NCBI GenBank assembly: GCA_036745245.1
Contig: DAIOGN010000002.1
Location: 1 to 64,000, forward strand
DNA: 64,000 bases
Source of the DNA: DAIOGN01 sp036745245
Lineage (GTDB): Bacteria > Zixibacteria > MSB-5A5 > JAUVRN01
Direction: 5' to 3'
The translations under genes were made by a program, and so were the position numbers. Below the pieces are notes generated by a model, which saw nothing but the letters and a program-made list of their open reading frames with translations, was not told where the DNA came from and did not search any database. How positions within the stretch are numbered: the stretch's first letter is position 1; the number at the start of each line of letters is the position of its first letter. Positions 17,375-25,417 of the stretch are shown piece by piece.

Positions 17375-17572
17375 TTAGGCGCTTTCATAGTGGCGGCACA
17401 GAGAGACGACATGGAAGATGTCAGATGTGGTCACTCCACCGTTGGCATCCACATCGCCGGGGAGCATGTCCAGCGCCTTGCCGCCGGCGCTTACGCCAGC
17501 CGCGGGCAATGACTGATGTGTGGCCAGTACGGATAGGAGCAGCGCACAACGCAAGCCTGTCAGCCTGTTCAT
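17375..17572 (-). CDS. Short secreted ORF with a half-dockerin (likely remnant)
   Basis: A 65-residue frame whose ATG overlaps the stop of the preceding dockerin gene (ATGA). It has a plausible signal peptide (MNRLTGLRCALLLSVLATH ... AAGVSA), then a single dockerin half, GDVDANGGVTTSDIFHVVSL, and stops after CRHYESA, where the second half would be expected. No other domain is present. It looks like a gene that lost its central part and second dockerin repeat, or a decayed duplicate. A functional short dockerin peptide cannot be excluded. Confidence 0.5.
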   Translation of the reverse strand: MNRLTGLRCALLLSVLATHQSLPAAGVSAGGKALDMLPGDVDANGGVTTSDIFHVVSLCRHYESA

Positions 17573-19092
17573 CTCTCCTCCCCAAGCGTACAGCACGTCG
17601 GCTCTAGTGCAACTCCCCCCTTGAAGACAAAGTTCACCAGCTTGATGACATCGGCAGCATTCACGGCGCCTTCCCCGGTCAGGTCTGCTGCACATGTTGG
17701 CACGAGCAGGGAGGCCCCTTTGAAGACGTGGTTCACGAGCAAAATCACATCCGAAGATGTCACACTCCAGGATGCATCCGCGTCGCCGGGGCGATACACA
17801 CGGAGAGCTTGAACGTCAGGGAGGTTCCAGGTGGATCCGTTGTCCAAAACGACTACCTGCCACCAGTACCGCTGGCCGACCTGGAGGCTTGTTCCAAACA
17901 CCAACGATGTGTCCATCCAATCGTACAGAACGGAATCCACCACATCGGTCAGGAAATAAGGCGAGGTAGCTCGGCTTGCGATGTAGCGAATGAACGGCTG
18001 GTCGTACGGTTCCGGATCCGCAATGGCACTCCAGACGTGCGTAGGTGCACAGTTGTAGATGACCTCGTCCTCCGCGGGCCCAAGCAGGCTGGTCTTGGCG
18101 GGCACCAGGTTGAAGGCATTCAGCAGGAATGCATTCGTCGTGGCGGGAGGGCTTTCCGCGTAGCCATCGGAGGCCCTGGCCGTCCAAAGGTACAATGAGT
18201 CTTCCCACAGGCTGTCGGGGGGCGTCCACTCCGCGGCCGTCCAATCTTCGGTGGATCTCACCCACGGCGAGCTGGCGACCAGCTCGGTATCCAGGCCGGA
18301 TTGGACCTGAAATAGAGAAAACTGCGTCCAGACTGTGTCCTGATCTGGCTGCACTGCATTCGACACCGAGAGAGTCGGCCAGTGCGTATCCCGAATGTAC
18401 GCATCATCGATCGGACTCACCAACTGTGGAACATCCGGAGGGATATTCACGCTGAAGGCGCGCGGCGCCCACGGACTCCAGTTCAGGCCGTCGAAGACTC
18501 TTAACCTGCAGTAGTACAATTGATCAGGTACCAGAGTCGCTCCTGCGTAGGTAATGCTTGTGTCAGAGCTTGCCACCTGGCTCAGTTGCCATAGTTCTGC
18601 GGAGGACCACTCATTGTCGGTGCCGAACTCGAGATCGAAGAGACTCTGCTGCAGGCCGGGCAAGGCCGCATACCTCCAGGCGATCAGCGGCACTGACGAG
18701 GCTACGTGCATCATGTCGGACGGGTAGTCCAGTCGCAGGGCCGACACAACCGGTCCCGTAGCCGTGAGATGCCCAGCCGTGAATTGCGGCGTCCAATTGA
18801 GAGGACCTGCCGCCGTGAGTGTCAGGCTGTTGTGCGGAGGGAGGGAGGTGCTGTCGATCTCAAGGCTCACGACCTCAGGGGGAGCTGCTTGTTTGAAGTG
18901 AATTCGCGCCAACGGCCCGCTGGAGGGCGGGAAGTGAGTAAACGACTCGAACCCAAGCAGAATCGTCTGGGACTGTTGTTGTACTCGAGACGTATTGATG
19001 GCCTGAGAGAACTCCGGACGAACACCAAGGGAATGCGGCATCCAACCCGCGAATATCAGTCTGATGATCGTCGGTAAACGCTCTCCTCTCAA
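17569..19092 (-). CDS. Dockerin protein with fibronectin-like domains, apparently lacking its N-terminus
   Basis: A 507-residue frame that begins at a TTG directly after an in-frame stop and has no signal peptide, unlike every other dockerin protein here. The first ~100 residues (ILLGFESFTHFPPSSGPLAR, PEVVSLEIDSTSLPPHNSL) read like the middle of a cohesin-like beta-sandwich, so the 5' part is probably missing or out of frame. The middle has tandem fibronectin type III-like segments (YYCRLRVFDGLNWSPW; YWWQVVVLDNG). The C-terminus is a dockerin pair (GDADASWSVTSSDVILLVNH and DLTGEGAVNAADVIKLVNF) ending in a CC pair. It may be a broken gene; expression and export are doubtful as the sequence stands. 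Confidence 0.6.
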   Translation of the reverse strand: MRGERLPTIIRLIFAGWMPHSLGVRPEFSQAINTSRVQQQSQTILLGFESFTHFPPSSGPLARIHFKQAAPPEVVSLEIDSTSLPPHNSLTLTAAGPLNWTPQFTAGHLTATGPVVSALRLDYPSDMMHVASSVPLIAWRYAALPGLQQSLFDLEFGTDNEWSSAELWQLSQVASSDTSITYAGATLVPDQLYYCRLRVFDGLNWSPWAPRAFSVNIPPDVPQLVSPIDDAYIRDTHWPTLSVSNAVQPDQDTVWTQFSLFQVQSGLDTELVASSPWVRSTEDWTAAEWTPPDSLWEDSLYLWTARASDGYAESPPATTNAFLLNAFNLVPAKTSLLGPAEDEVIYNCAPTHVWSAIADPEPYDQPFIRYIASRATSPYFLTDVVDSVLYDWMDTSLVFGTSLQVGQRYWWQVVVLDNGSTWNLPDVQALRVYRPGDADASWSVTSSDVILLVNHVFKGASLLVPTCAADLTGEGAVNAADVIKLVNFVFKGGVALEPTCCTLGEER

Positions 19093-19128
19093 CTATTTAA
19101 ACGGAGGTTGACACCAGTCAGATCCACA

Positions 19129-20964
19129 TCACTTAAGTAGCAGAGCTTTGCGAGTCACCTGCATGCCATCTACCTGCAATCTTATCATGTAGGGCCCGCT
19201 GGCCACTGGCCCGCCGTCCGAATCCACGCCGCACCAGAGCGCACGATACTCGCCGGGCGGAAGTGTCCCGCTCACTAGTGTAATGACGTTTCTCCCGAGA
19301 AGATCGAGAATTGTAAGCTGGGTCCTCACAGGATTGCTTCTTTGGCCAGCAGCGATTGAAAAGCGAATTACGGTCGATCCGTTAAAGGGGTTTGGCACGT
19401 TTGGGTAGAGTACGAATTCATCTGGCAGGACAGCGTCGTCGAATACCCCCGTGGCGGATGCAAACAGTGCTTCAGAGAGGTCGCTCGCATTGCCTTGGGA
19501 GTCGAGCGATCGCAGTCGGTAGTAATATGATCGCCCGGGTGCGATCGACGAATCGAAGTACTGTGTATCCGCTGACGTACTCGAAAGAAGCAGGGATGGC
19601 AGGGGATTCGTGAATGGCAACGAGTCGCGATAGAGCTCATAGCGTTCGAAGTCCGCTTCACAGTGCCCTGACCACTGCAAGAAGATGCCTGTATCTGAAC
19701 CTGTCGCCTTTGAATTCCCGGGCACCCCAGGAGGCAAGTCCAAGTATGAATAGCTGATTCCGAGCACACCGCCGCAGGGACCAATATCGGATCGGCTCCC
19801 GTCTAGGTCTTTCAGGAGTGTATCCCCGGCATCGATGGCGGGAGAGAATGCTTGTAGAAGATAATCGTTGGTGTCCTGAAACATCGGGCAGGCCAGGATA
19901 CAGCCGCTGGAGATTCGGGCCGCCGTATCAACCCACAACTCGTTTTGCCAGAATAGATTGAAGCCAACGCTTCCTGGAGTGGTCGCAACCGAGTCGTACT
20001 GCAAATCGAGGATGGTCCCAATGACCATGTTATTAGTAATCCGAATGTCACCTCCGAACGAGCTAATGCCGCGATCTGCTCCGACACACAGGTTGTTTTC
20101 TATTCGCCCAGTCGTGGGGAATCCATGGGCTTGGTTGTTTATCCAAATGCCACCAGCATGAGCACTTGGCGGAGAAATGAGAATGTTGTTTCTCACGTCG
20201 ATGATCGAGGGTTTATAGAGGTCAATGAGTTGACCAGCACTCCTGACAGTTCTGTAGAATTCGTTGCCGGTGATTCGCGCTGACTTCAACGCTTGGTCGA
20301 TAGGCGAGCCAATAGAGGAATTGTTGACGTAGAAGACGTTGTTCCGAATGTCCGATGACGCCCCGAATAGGTAGACCGCTTCATGAAAGTGAGAGAATTC
20401 GTTGGCTACGATGCTGACTCTCTTGGTGGTATCGACCTCATCGGTAGACACTAGGTAAATCGCCCATTCTACATTGACTATGCGATTGTCACGAACAATT
20501 GCTCCGACGTCTGACTCGCCCAAGATGGCTCGGGGCAGCGCGTATCTCAGTTCATCAACGGGAACCGTATCGACGACAACACCGTCGAGATGGAACCCTT
20601 CCACGAGACTACCATCGCTAAGTGTTATGAGGTAGTTGCCTGTTCCACTGAATAGGAGTCGTGTGTTGTCTCTTCCTGCGCCTACGAAGCTCATTCCACG
20701 TTTCAACTGCAATTGCGAGTTCCAATAGCTGCCAGGTCCTACCAAGACGGTATCGTCCTCCTCTGCCGCCCCCAGCGCTAGAGGTATCGAATCGGTTGCT
20801 GTCTCCCACGTCGTGTACGGAGGGGTGCTTGTTCCTGCCTTGGACACGTAGTGCGTGTCAGCTTCACATCCAACAGAATGGCAAAGCGCTATTTCGAAGG
20901 CGAAGAACGAAGCACACAACCACTTTACCATGAACGGCCACGCACGGGCGGACCTCTTAAGCAT
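19129..20964 (-). CDS. Secreted parallel beta-helix protein with FlgD-like C-terminal sorting domain
   Basis: A 611-residue exported protein. The ATG at 20964 is preceded by AGGAGG, 8 bases away, and starts a long signal peptide (MLKRSARAWPFMVKWLCASFF ... GCEA). Residues about 60-370 show the right-handed beta-helix pattern: repeated short strands with asparagines (VRDNRIVN, DIRNNVFYVNN, ARITGNEFYR, DVRNNILIS, RIENNLC, RITNNMVIG). A fibronectin-like segment follows (GIFLQWSGHCEADFERYELY), then a terminal FlgD-like/type-IX-style domain (PNVPNPFNGSTVIRFSI ... LLGRNVITL ... VTRKALLLK). Such tails target proteins to the surface in several FCB phyla. Base composition is clearly more AT-rich than the neighbours, suggesting recent acquisition. 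No catalytic residues are recognised. Confidence 0.85.
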   Translation of the reverse strand: MLKRSARAWPFMVKWLCASFFAFEIALCHSVGCEADTHYVSKAGTSTPPYTTWETATDSIPLALGAAEEDDTVLVGPGSYWNSQLQLKRGMSFVGAGRDNTRLLFSGTGNYLITLSDGSLVEGFHLDGVVVDTVPVDELRYALPRAILGESDVGAIVRDNRIVNVEWAIYLVSTDEVDTTKRVSIVANEFSHFHEAVYLFGASSDIRNNVFYVNNSSIGSPIDQALKSARITGNEFYRTVRSAGQLIDLYKPSIIDVRNNILISPPSAHAGGIWINNQAHGFPTTGRIENNLCVGADRGISSFGGDIRITNNMVIGTILDLQYDSVATTPGSVGFNLFWQNELWVDTAARISSGCILACPMFQDTNDYLLQAFSPAIDAGDTLLKDLDGSRSDIGPCGGVLGISYSYLDLPPGVPGNSKATGSDTGIFLQWSGHCEADFERYELYRDSLPFTNPLPSLLLSSTSADTQYFDSSIAPGRSYYYRLRSLDSQGNASDLSEALFASATGVFDDAVLPDEFVLYPNVPNPFNGSTVIRFSIAAGQRSNPVRTQLTILDLLGRNVITLVSGTLPPGEYRALWCGVDSDGGPVASGPYMIRLQVDGMQVTRKALLLK

Positions 20965-21327
20965 CGGCAGCCTCCTATTGGCGTCGCCGTAAGTAGAAGT
21001 TACAAACAAATATCACAATATGTGAGGCTCGTATCAACTAAAGTGTTTGCAGTCCGAATTGCGGGGTGTGCGCATCACATTTGGGCGGTTACTTACCGTT
21101 CTTGATCGTTGAATTACCGGACAGCAAGGGGGTAGGCGCCTCGTCATCGTGAAGCTGGCCATTTAGCCTCCTTCACGAGCAGTCTCTTTCCATTTCCAAT
21201 TCCCTGTGCTATTGTTCCCCGATCTCCCAAATATGTTATTGTGAAACAACACCTTACCCCAACATCAACCATTCCGGTCCCGAGCCTCCCCGTTCCCCCC
21301 GCCCGAAGGGCGGGGTCAAGAATGTGT
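20965..21327. other. AT-rich intergenic region with UUCG-type hairpin
   Basis: About 360 bases between the beta-helix gene and the IS481 element. The composition is AT-rich compared with the window. No gene is visible. A perfect 8-bp hairpin at 21297-21315 (CCCCGCCC and GGGCGGGG) folds on the minus strand around a stable C(UUCG)G tetraloop, without a T-tract. It presumably contains the promoter of the beta-helix gene. Confidence 0.5.
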
Positions 21328-21377
21328 GCTTTCGGACACAAGGTTTACACTTCCTTCCGAGCAGATGGCTTACAGTT
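21328..21377 (+). repeat. Left terminal repeat of IS481 element (two 25-base units)
   Basis: Two tandem imperfect units containing TTTACACTT and CTTACAGTT. Each matches about 20 of 25 positions of the inverted right-end unit. This is consistent with paired transposase binding sites. Confidence 0.7.
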
Positions 21378-21394
21378 GTTAGGTTAACCATACT

Positions 21395-22579
21395 TTAGAA
21401 GGCCTTGTCAAGCTTCATCCCAAAGGGATCCTCTTTGGGTGCGAACTTTCGGCTCGGTTCATCCAGGAAGCCGATTTCGTAGTCCATGAAGGTCACGGAC
21501 CAGACCTGGTCTTCGACTTCTGTAAGCCCCACGGGTTGATCGGCAAAGGCTCGGCTGACATGGATCTTCGCCCGGCTCAGGCAGACCCGGCCACAATTGG
21601 ATATGGTCATGGTCTTCTCGTGACCCGGATAGGTCAGTGGCGATAGCCCTTTGTACTTCCGCGCCGACGGTGTGTAGAGATCCGCGGGACTCTTCATCTC
21701 CAGCGCCTGATGAGGGCGTTCGTGATTGTATTCGTCCATGAACCGGTAGAATCGGTCCTGCTGCTGCAATAGATTGTCCCCTGGGGGTCGGGTGGCCTCC
21801 AACTTCAGCGTGCGGTGCATCCGTTCATGACGTCCGTTCTGCTGGGGATTACCGGGGCGGATCCGCTCGAGCTTGATTCCCAATCGTATCCACCACACGG
21901 ACAGTTTGGTGAGTCCCCACAGGGAGTTGCCACTGGCAAAGGGGATGCCGTTATCACTACGGATGGCGCTAGGCAGTCCGTAAGCTCCGAAGGCCTCCTC
22001 AAACACGGAATAGCTGGCGTTCTCTTCAGTGCCCGCCAGGGCCTCGCAGCTGATCAGGTATCGACTCTGGAAGTCCGTGATGGTCAGAGGAAAGCAATAC
22101 GCATTGTTCCTCATCTGGAACTGACCCTTGAAGTCCACGCACCAGAGGTCGTTCGGCTGCCGGGGGGTGGAGAGGTAGCTGGCGACCGCGCTGAACTTGG
22201 GCCGGCGCGTCTTCCGCTTCACCAAATCATGCCGGTCCAGGATGCAGTGAATGGTGCTGATGGACGGCAGCCGCACCTGGGGATGCCTTCGCATCACCAA
22301 CTCCCGGATCTTCGGAGCTCCCCAGTGAGGCCTCTCCTTCTTCAGACGGAGGATGATCTGCTCCACATCGAAGGAGGTCTGGTTCGGATGCGCGTGGGGA
22401 GCTCGACTCCGAAACTTGATGCCCGTAGCGCCCTGTTCCTGATACCACTTCCAGATCTTGTGGCCCGTGACTCGCGAAATCCCGAACTCCCGGCACAAAG
22501 GTGCCATCTTCTCGCCGGCCAGGATCCGACCCACAAACTTCAGTCGCTCATCCATGACACTGGTCTCCTTCCAAGGCAT
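21395..22579 (-). CDS. IS481-family DDE transposase
   Basis: A 394-residue transposase. The start MPWKETSVMDERLKFVGRI is chosen because IS481 proteins open with this segment and a GGAGG lies just upstream; the longer reading runs into the terminal repeat. An N-terminal helix-turn-helix (MAPLCREFGISRVTGHKIWK) precedes the rve-type catalytic core: WCVDFKGQF (first Asp), AIRSDNGIPF (second Asp) and the ERIRPGNPQQNGRHERMHRT block carrying the glutamate. HERPHQAL and a C-terminal beta domain complete the family pattern. The frame is intact, so the element may be active. Confidence 0.95.
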   Translation of the reverse strand: MPWKETSVMDERLKFVGRILAGEKMAPLCREFGISRVTGHKIWKWYQEQGATGIKFRSRAPHAHPNQTSFDVEQIILRLKKERPHWGAPKIRELVMRRHPQVRLPSISTIHCILDRHDLVKRKTRRPKFSAVASYLSTPRQPNDLWCVDFKGQFQMRNNAYCFPLTITDFQSRYLISCEALAGTEENASYSVFEEAFGAYGLPSAIRSDNGIPFASGNSLWGLTKLSVWWIRLGIKLERIRPGNPQQNGRHERMHRTLKLEATRPPGDNLLQQQDRFYRFMDEYNHERPHQALEMKSPADLYTPSARKYKGLSPLTYPGHEKTMTISNCGRVCLSRAKIHVSRAFADQPVGLTEVEDQVWSVTFMDYEIGFLDEPSRKFAPKEDPFGMKLDKAF

Positions 22580-22605
22580 AGGCCTCCTCCTGAGGTAATG
22601 CCCTA

Positions 22606-22655
22606 AAGTGTAAACCATGTGCCCGGAATGAAGTGTAAAGGATGTGCCCGGAATG
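22606..22655 (-). repeat. Right terminal repeat of IS481 element (two 25-base units)
   Basis: Two adjacent direct copies, AAGTGTAAACCATGTGCCCG... and AAGTGTAAAGGATGTGCCCG..., each 25 bases and identical except at a few positions. They are inverted relative to the left-end units. Confidence 0.8.
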
Positions 22656-22666
22656 TACCAGTATAG

Positions 22667-22740
22667 TAGCGGCGCAGGGATTCGAACCCCGGACAAGCGG
22701 ATTATGATTCCGCTGCTCTAACCAGCTGAGCTACGCCGCC
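22667..22740 (-). tRNA. tRNA-Met (CAT anticodon)
   Basis: A 74-base cloverleaf on the minus strand. The acceptor stem is GGCGGCG with CGCCGCT (G-U at the end pair). The D-arm is AGCTCAGCTGGTTAGAGC, the anticodon stem GCGGA/TCCGC holds loop ATCATAA (anticodon CAT), and the T-arm contains GGTTCGAATCC. The discriminator is A and CCA is not encoded. Similarity to the elongator tRNA-Met (GTAGCTCAG...TTAGAGC) favours Met over the lysidine-modified tRNA-Ile. The IS481 element sits just past its 3' end. Confidence 0.93.
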
Positions 22741-22784
22741 ACGTGAATTGCAAGGGCCATAAAATAGGCGAAAACAGATATCCG

Positions 22785-23141
22785 TCAACGGGTATTGGGC
22801 GGCCCGGAGCGGGGCTTTGATGCCCGGATGCTTCCCTTCGGTTTGAAGCGGACTTCCACTCTCTGGCCCAGCACGAAGCCTATCCGCTGCAGCATTCGCA
22901 GCGAGTGGCCGCCATAATCGTTGTCCTCGAGGCGGCAGATGACAGAGGCCGTCGTGCCCAGCCGTGCGGCCAGTTGGCGCTGGGTAAGCCCGAAACGAGT
23001 GCGAAGCTGGTACACTTCGCGCGCGACCCTGGCATTCAGTATCTCCTGCTCCAGTTCGGCCATTCGATCGGCACGCCCTTCAAAGTACAGCAAGTCAATG
23101 ATCTTCAGGGCATCCCGCGTCTTCCTGACCTTTGCTGTCAT
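22785..23141 (-). CDS. higA: HigA-type antitoxin (XRE helix-turn-helix)
   Basis: A 118-residue protein with an XRE helix-turn-helix at about residues 45-75 (LRTRFGLTQRQLAARLGTTA, SVICRLEDNDYGG). It is preceded by a helical N-terminal part (RADRMAELEQEILNARVARE). It overlaps the toxin gene by 4 bases (ATGA), in toxin-first order, typical of higBA. Such antitoxins bind the RelE-like toxin and repress their own operon. It remains intact although the toxin gene carries a frame disruption. It lies close to the tRNA-Met and IS481, in a region with other signs of rearrangement. Confidence 0.85.
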   Translation of the reverse strand: MTAKVRKTRDALKIIDLLYFEGRADRMAELEQEILNARVAREVYQLRTRFGLTQRQLAARLGTTASVICRLEDNDYGGHSLRMLQRIGFVLGQRVEVRFKPKGSIRASKPRSGPPNTR

Positions 23142-23514
23142 GGAATCCCCACCACATGGATGTGGCGCATTGGCGCCCGGGCAAACTTCCTCGAGCGAGC
23201 CACCGCGAGCCGGAACTCAGCTGCGGGAACTCGTGACTCTCCTTTCGCAAAAGCCGACAGCAGCAGCACCACTTCACGACCATGGAAACAGTAGAGAATG
23301 CGGTATCGTTGTCCAGCACGCAGAATGCGAAGCTCGTATACGCCTTCTCCCAAATAGTCCGATTCAGGCCTTCTCATGTGATGACCCAGTTCCTGTAGTA
23401 ATGCCAGCCGAGCCCTGCACTTGATCAGCACCCGAGGCTCAGGGAACCGAGCCAACGCAGTACGGGCACGGTTCCGTCGTCATCACGGTAGAAGGCTACC
23501 TGAACCTTCGGCAG
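23138..23514 (-). pseudogene. higB: HigB-type (Gp49-like) toxin, frameshifted near codon 25
   Basis: The intact-looking frame (from 23455) contains the toxin core: HHMRRPESDYLGEGVYELRI, GQRYRILYCFHGREVVLLLS, AFAKGE. Its N-terminus is missing in that frame but is found just upstream in another: VQVAFYRDDDGTVPVLRWL, the usual start of this family. The two parts join around 23440, where one added base would restore the reading. An upstream start would be a CTG at about 23514, 5 bases after GGGAG. Either the toxin is inactivated by a 1-base deletion, or this is a sequencing error. The family is an mRNA interferase acting on ribosomes. Confidence 0.75.
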
Positions 23515-23561
23515 AGGCTCTCCCGTAGGTTAGCAATATTGCGAACAATGTCAAGCAGAGC

Positions 23562-23861
23562 TTGCATCTCCATTGGCTTGTTCAACTAAATGGAGTCGGT
23601 GAAGCCTGCGAATGCTACGTGGCTCTCACGGGTGACGTGAGCGCGTCGGGATCGCTCACCTCGGCCGACGTCATCGCCATGGTGAACTTCGTGTTCAAGG
23701 CGGGGTTGCCCTTCAGCCCGTGTGAGGCGGCAGGCGATGTGAACTGCACGGGGCAGGTGACGTCTGCGGACATCATCTTCATGGTGAATGCAGTGTTCAA
23801 GGGTGGACCGGCCTCCTGCAACGTCTGCGCGCTCATCCCGTCACAGTGGGTCTGTCCGTGA
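23562..23861 (+). pseudogene. Orphan dockerin pair, remnant of a truncated secreted protein
   Basis: A 99-residue frame, nearly all of it a dockerin pair (GDVSASGSLTSADVIAMVNF and GDVNCTGQVTSADIIFMVNA) with the same flanking cysteines and final CP as its neighbours. There is no signal peptide or other domain; the first ~22 residues are unrelated filler and the only start is a TTG. It looks like the 3' end of a dockerin gene whose body was lost, probably when the toxin-antitoxin/IS region was inserted. It is on the strand opposite to the toxin-antitoxin genes. Confidence 0.7.
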
Positions 23862-24080
23862 GGGTCCGCACAACACGGTCTCTCTAAGGCCCTTCGAACA
23901 TACCGATCGCCGCCTCGGGGACCTTGGAAACGGGCTCCTGGGGCCTTATCCTGCGCACTGAGCCCGACCCCAGGGTGCGGGCCGGGGCCACCCCAGCCCT
24001 GTCTGAAATCCGGCTCGGCCGGCCGGCCTGGGGCCATGGCGCTGGGCCCCCTGCGAGCCGATACACTAGAGGTGGCTAAC

Positions 24081-25412
24081 ATGATTCGAACGATCGTCGC
24101 GGTGTGCACCCTCTCGCTCTTCGGTTGGGGGTCTGCCCATGCTCAGCTCGACGTATCCGTCGACACGCTCACCGTGATCGAGTCCACGACGATTTCCTAC
24201 CAGGGTCTGGTGGTGGACTACTTCCTCGTCGATCTCGGCGACGCTGCAATAATCTTCATTGAGGACTCGGCCTTCGTCAAGATGCTGGGCTTCATCGAAG
24301 GCGTCGATACGATGTTGCTCCCGGAGGCCACCGTCTGGATGAGGACCAGTGGTGCGCAGGTGGGAGACAGCTGGGCGGGGGTCTTGCCGTTGGACCAGAT
24401 GATCTTCACCCAGGAGGAGATCGTCGGCACCAAAATGGTCACCGTGGGCGCGGGCACCTTCCTGGTGTTCGACATCGGCGTGTGGGATCTCGACGGTCAG
24501 TACCTGGGCGAGAAGTGGTACTCCGACGGAATTGGATTGGTCGGCTGGGACATCAACATCTGCAACGAGACGCACGATCTCCAGGTTCTGGAGTTTGACC
24601 TCTCCGGTGCGGGGTTCTGGCCCCACGCCTTTGGTGACACCTGGATTTACGACGAACGTACGAATCGGACCTGGGTCACTGCACCTGTGGCCTCGATCGT
24701 CGTGGACGGTTCAATGTCCGACTGGGTAGGCGTCTCGCCGGTCGTTCAGGACTCACCGGGCGACGACACGTCCATCTGGCCCGGCTCCGACATCAGCGAT
24801 CTGTTCGCAGCAGTGAACAATGACACGCTGTACATGGCAGCCACCTTCTGGGACGGCGCGCCCGACACGGGCTTCGCCTCCGGTTATCCTTTCGCATATT
24901 CGTTCGTGTTTGATGACGAAGGATTCGGTACGCTGTGGGGCTACTCGGTGGCGTACGAACCTGAGCCCGTCTCGGAATGGTATGTCTCAGGCCTCAACCT
25001 GTCCGTGGCGGGCGCGAGGGCGGCCGTGGGTGAAGCCGTGGAAATGGCTGTGCCCATTTCGAGCCTCGGCTTCTTCACTTTCGAAATCCCGAATTTTCTC
25101 TTTGCCGTGGACTCGAGCTACGCCGACGTCACCTGTTACCATCGGGTGCGGCTGGAGCCGAGCTGCTCCATCACCCTGACCGGTGATGTGAACATTAACG
25201 GTGCCATTTCGTCGTCGGACATCATCACCCTGGTGAACTATGTATTCAAGGCGGGGCCGACACCGCTTCCGTGCCTGGCCGCAGGCGACGTGAACTGCAA
25301 CGGCGCAGTCAGTTCGTCCGATATCATTTACATTGTGAACCGCGTGTTCAAGGCCGGGCCCGAGCCCTGCGACGCCTGCTCCCTGATTCCCGGCACCTGG
25401 AGCTGCCCGTAA
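24081..25412 (+). CDS. Secreted CBM9-like protein with C-terminal dockerin
   Basis: A 443-residue exported protein; the ATG at 24081 follows AGAGGTGG and opens a signal peptide (MIRTIVAVCTLSLFGWGSAHA). Residues about 25-200 are a beta-rich domain of unknown family (VGDSWAGVLPLDQMIF, LGEKWYSDGIGLVGW). Residues about 205-355 resemble CBM9/DOMON-type sandwich domains (IVVDGSMSDWVGVSP, IWPGSDISDLFAAVNNDTLY, FSYVFDDEG-like strand). The C-terminus is a dockerin pair (GDVNINGAISSSDIITLVNY, GDVNCNGAVSSSDIIYIVNR) ending TWSCP. The tail is very close to the orphan dockerin just upstream, suggesting a local duplication. Confidence 0.82.
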   Translation: MIRTIVAVCTLSLFGWGSAHAQLDVSVDTLTVIESTTISYQGLVVDYFLVDLGDAAIIFIEDSAFVKMLGFIEGVDTMLLPEATVWMRTSGAQVGDSWAGVLPLDQMIFTQEEIVGTKMVTVGAGTFLVFDIGVWDLDGQYLGEKWYSDGIGLVGWDINICNETHDLQVLEFDLSGAGFWPHAFGDTWIYDERTNRTWVTAPVASIVVDGSMSDWVGVSPVVQDSPGDDTSIWPGSDISDLFAAVNNDTLYMAATFWDGAPDTGFASGYPFAYSFVFDDEGFGTLWGYSVAYEPEPVSEWYVSGLNLSVAGARAAVGEAVEMAVPISSLGFFTFEIPNFLFAVDSSYADVTCYHRVRLEPSCSITLTGDVNINGAISSSDIITLVNYVFKAGPTPLPCLAAGDVNCNGAVSSSDIIYIVNRVFKAGPEPCDACSLIPGTWSCP

Positions 25413-25417
25413 CGGAG

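Larger units (their letters stand above)
21328..22655 (-). mobile_element. IS481-family insertion sequence, both ends present
   Basis: An element of about 1.33 kb. It carries one DDE transposase flanked by inverted terminal regions, each made of two adjacent 25-base copies of one motif (left 21328-21352 and 21353-21377; right 22606-22630 and 22631-22655). The right outer end stops 12 bases from the tRNA-Met 3' end. No target duplication is obvious by eye. The exact outer limits may differ by a few bases. Confidence 0.8.
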
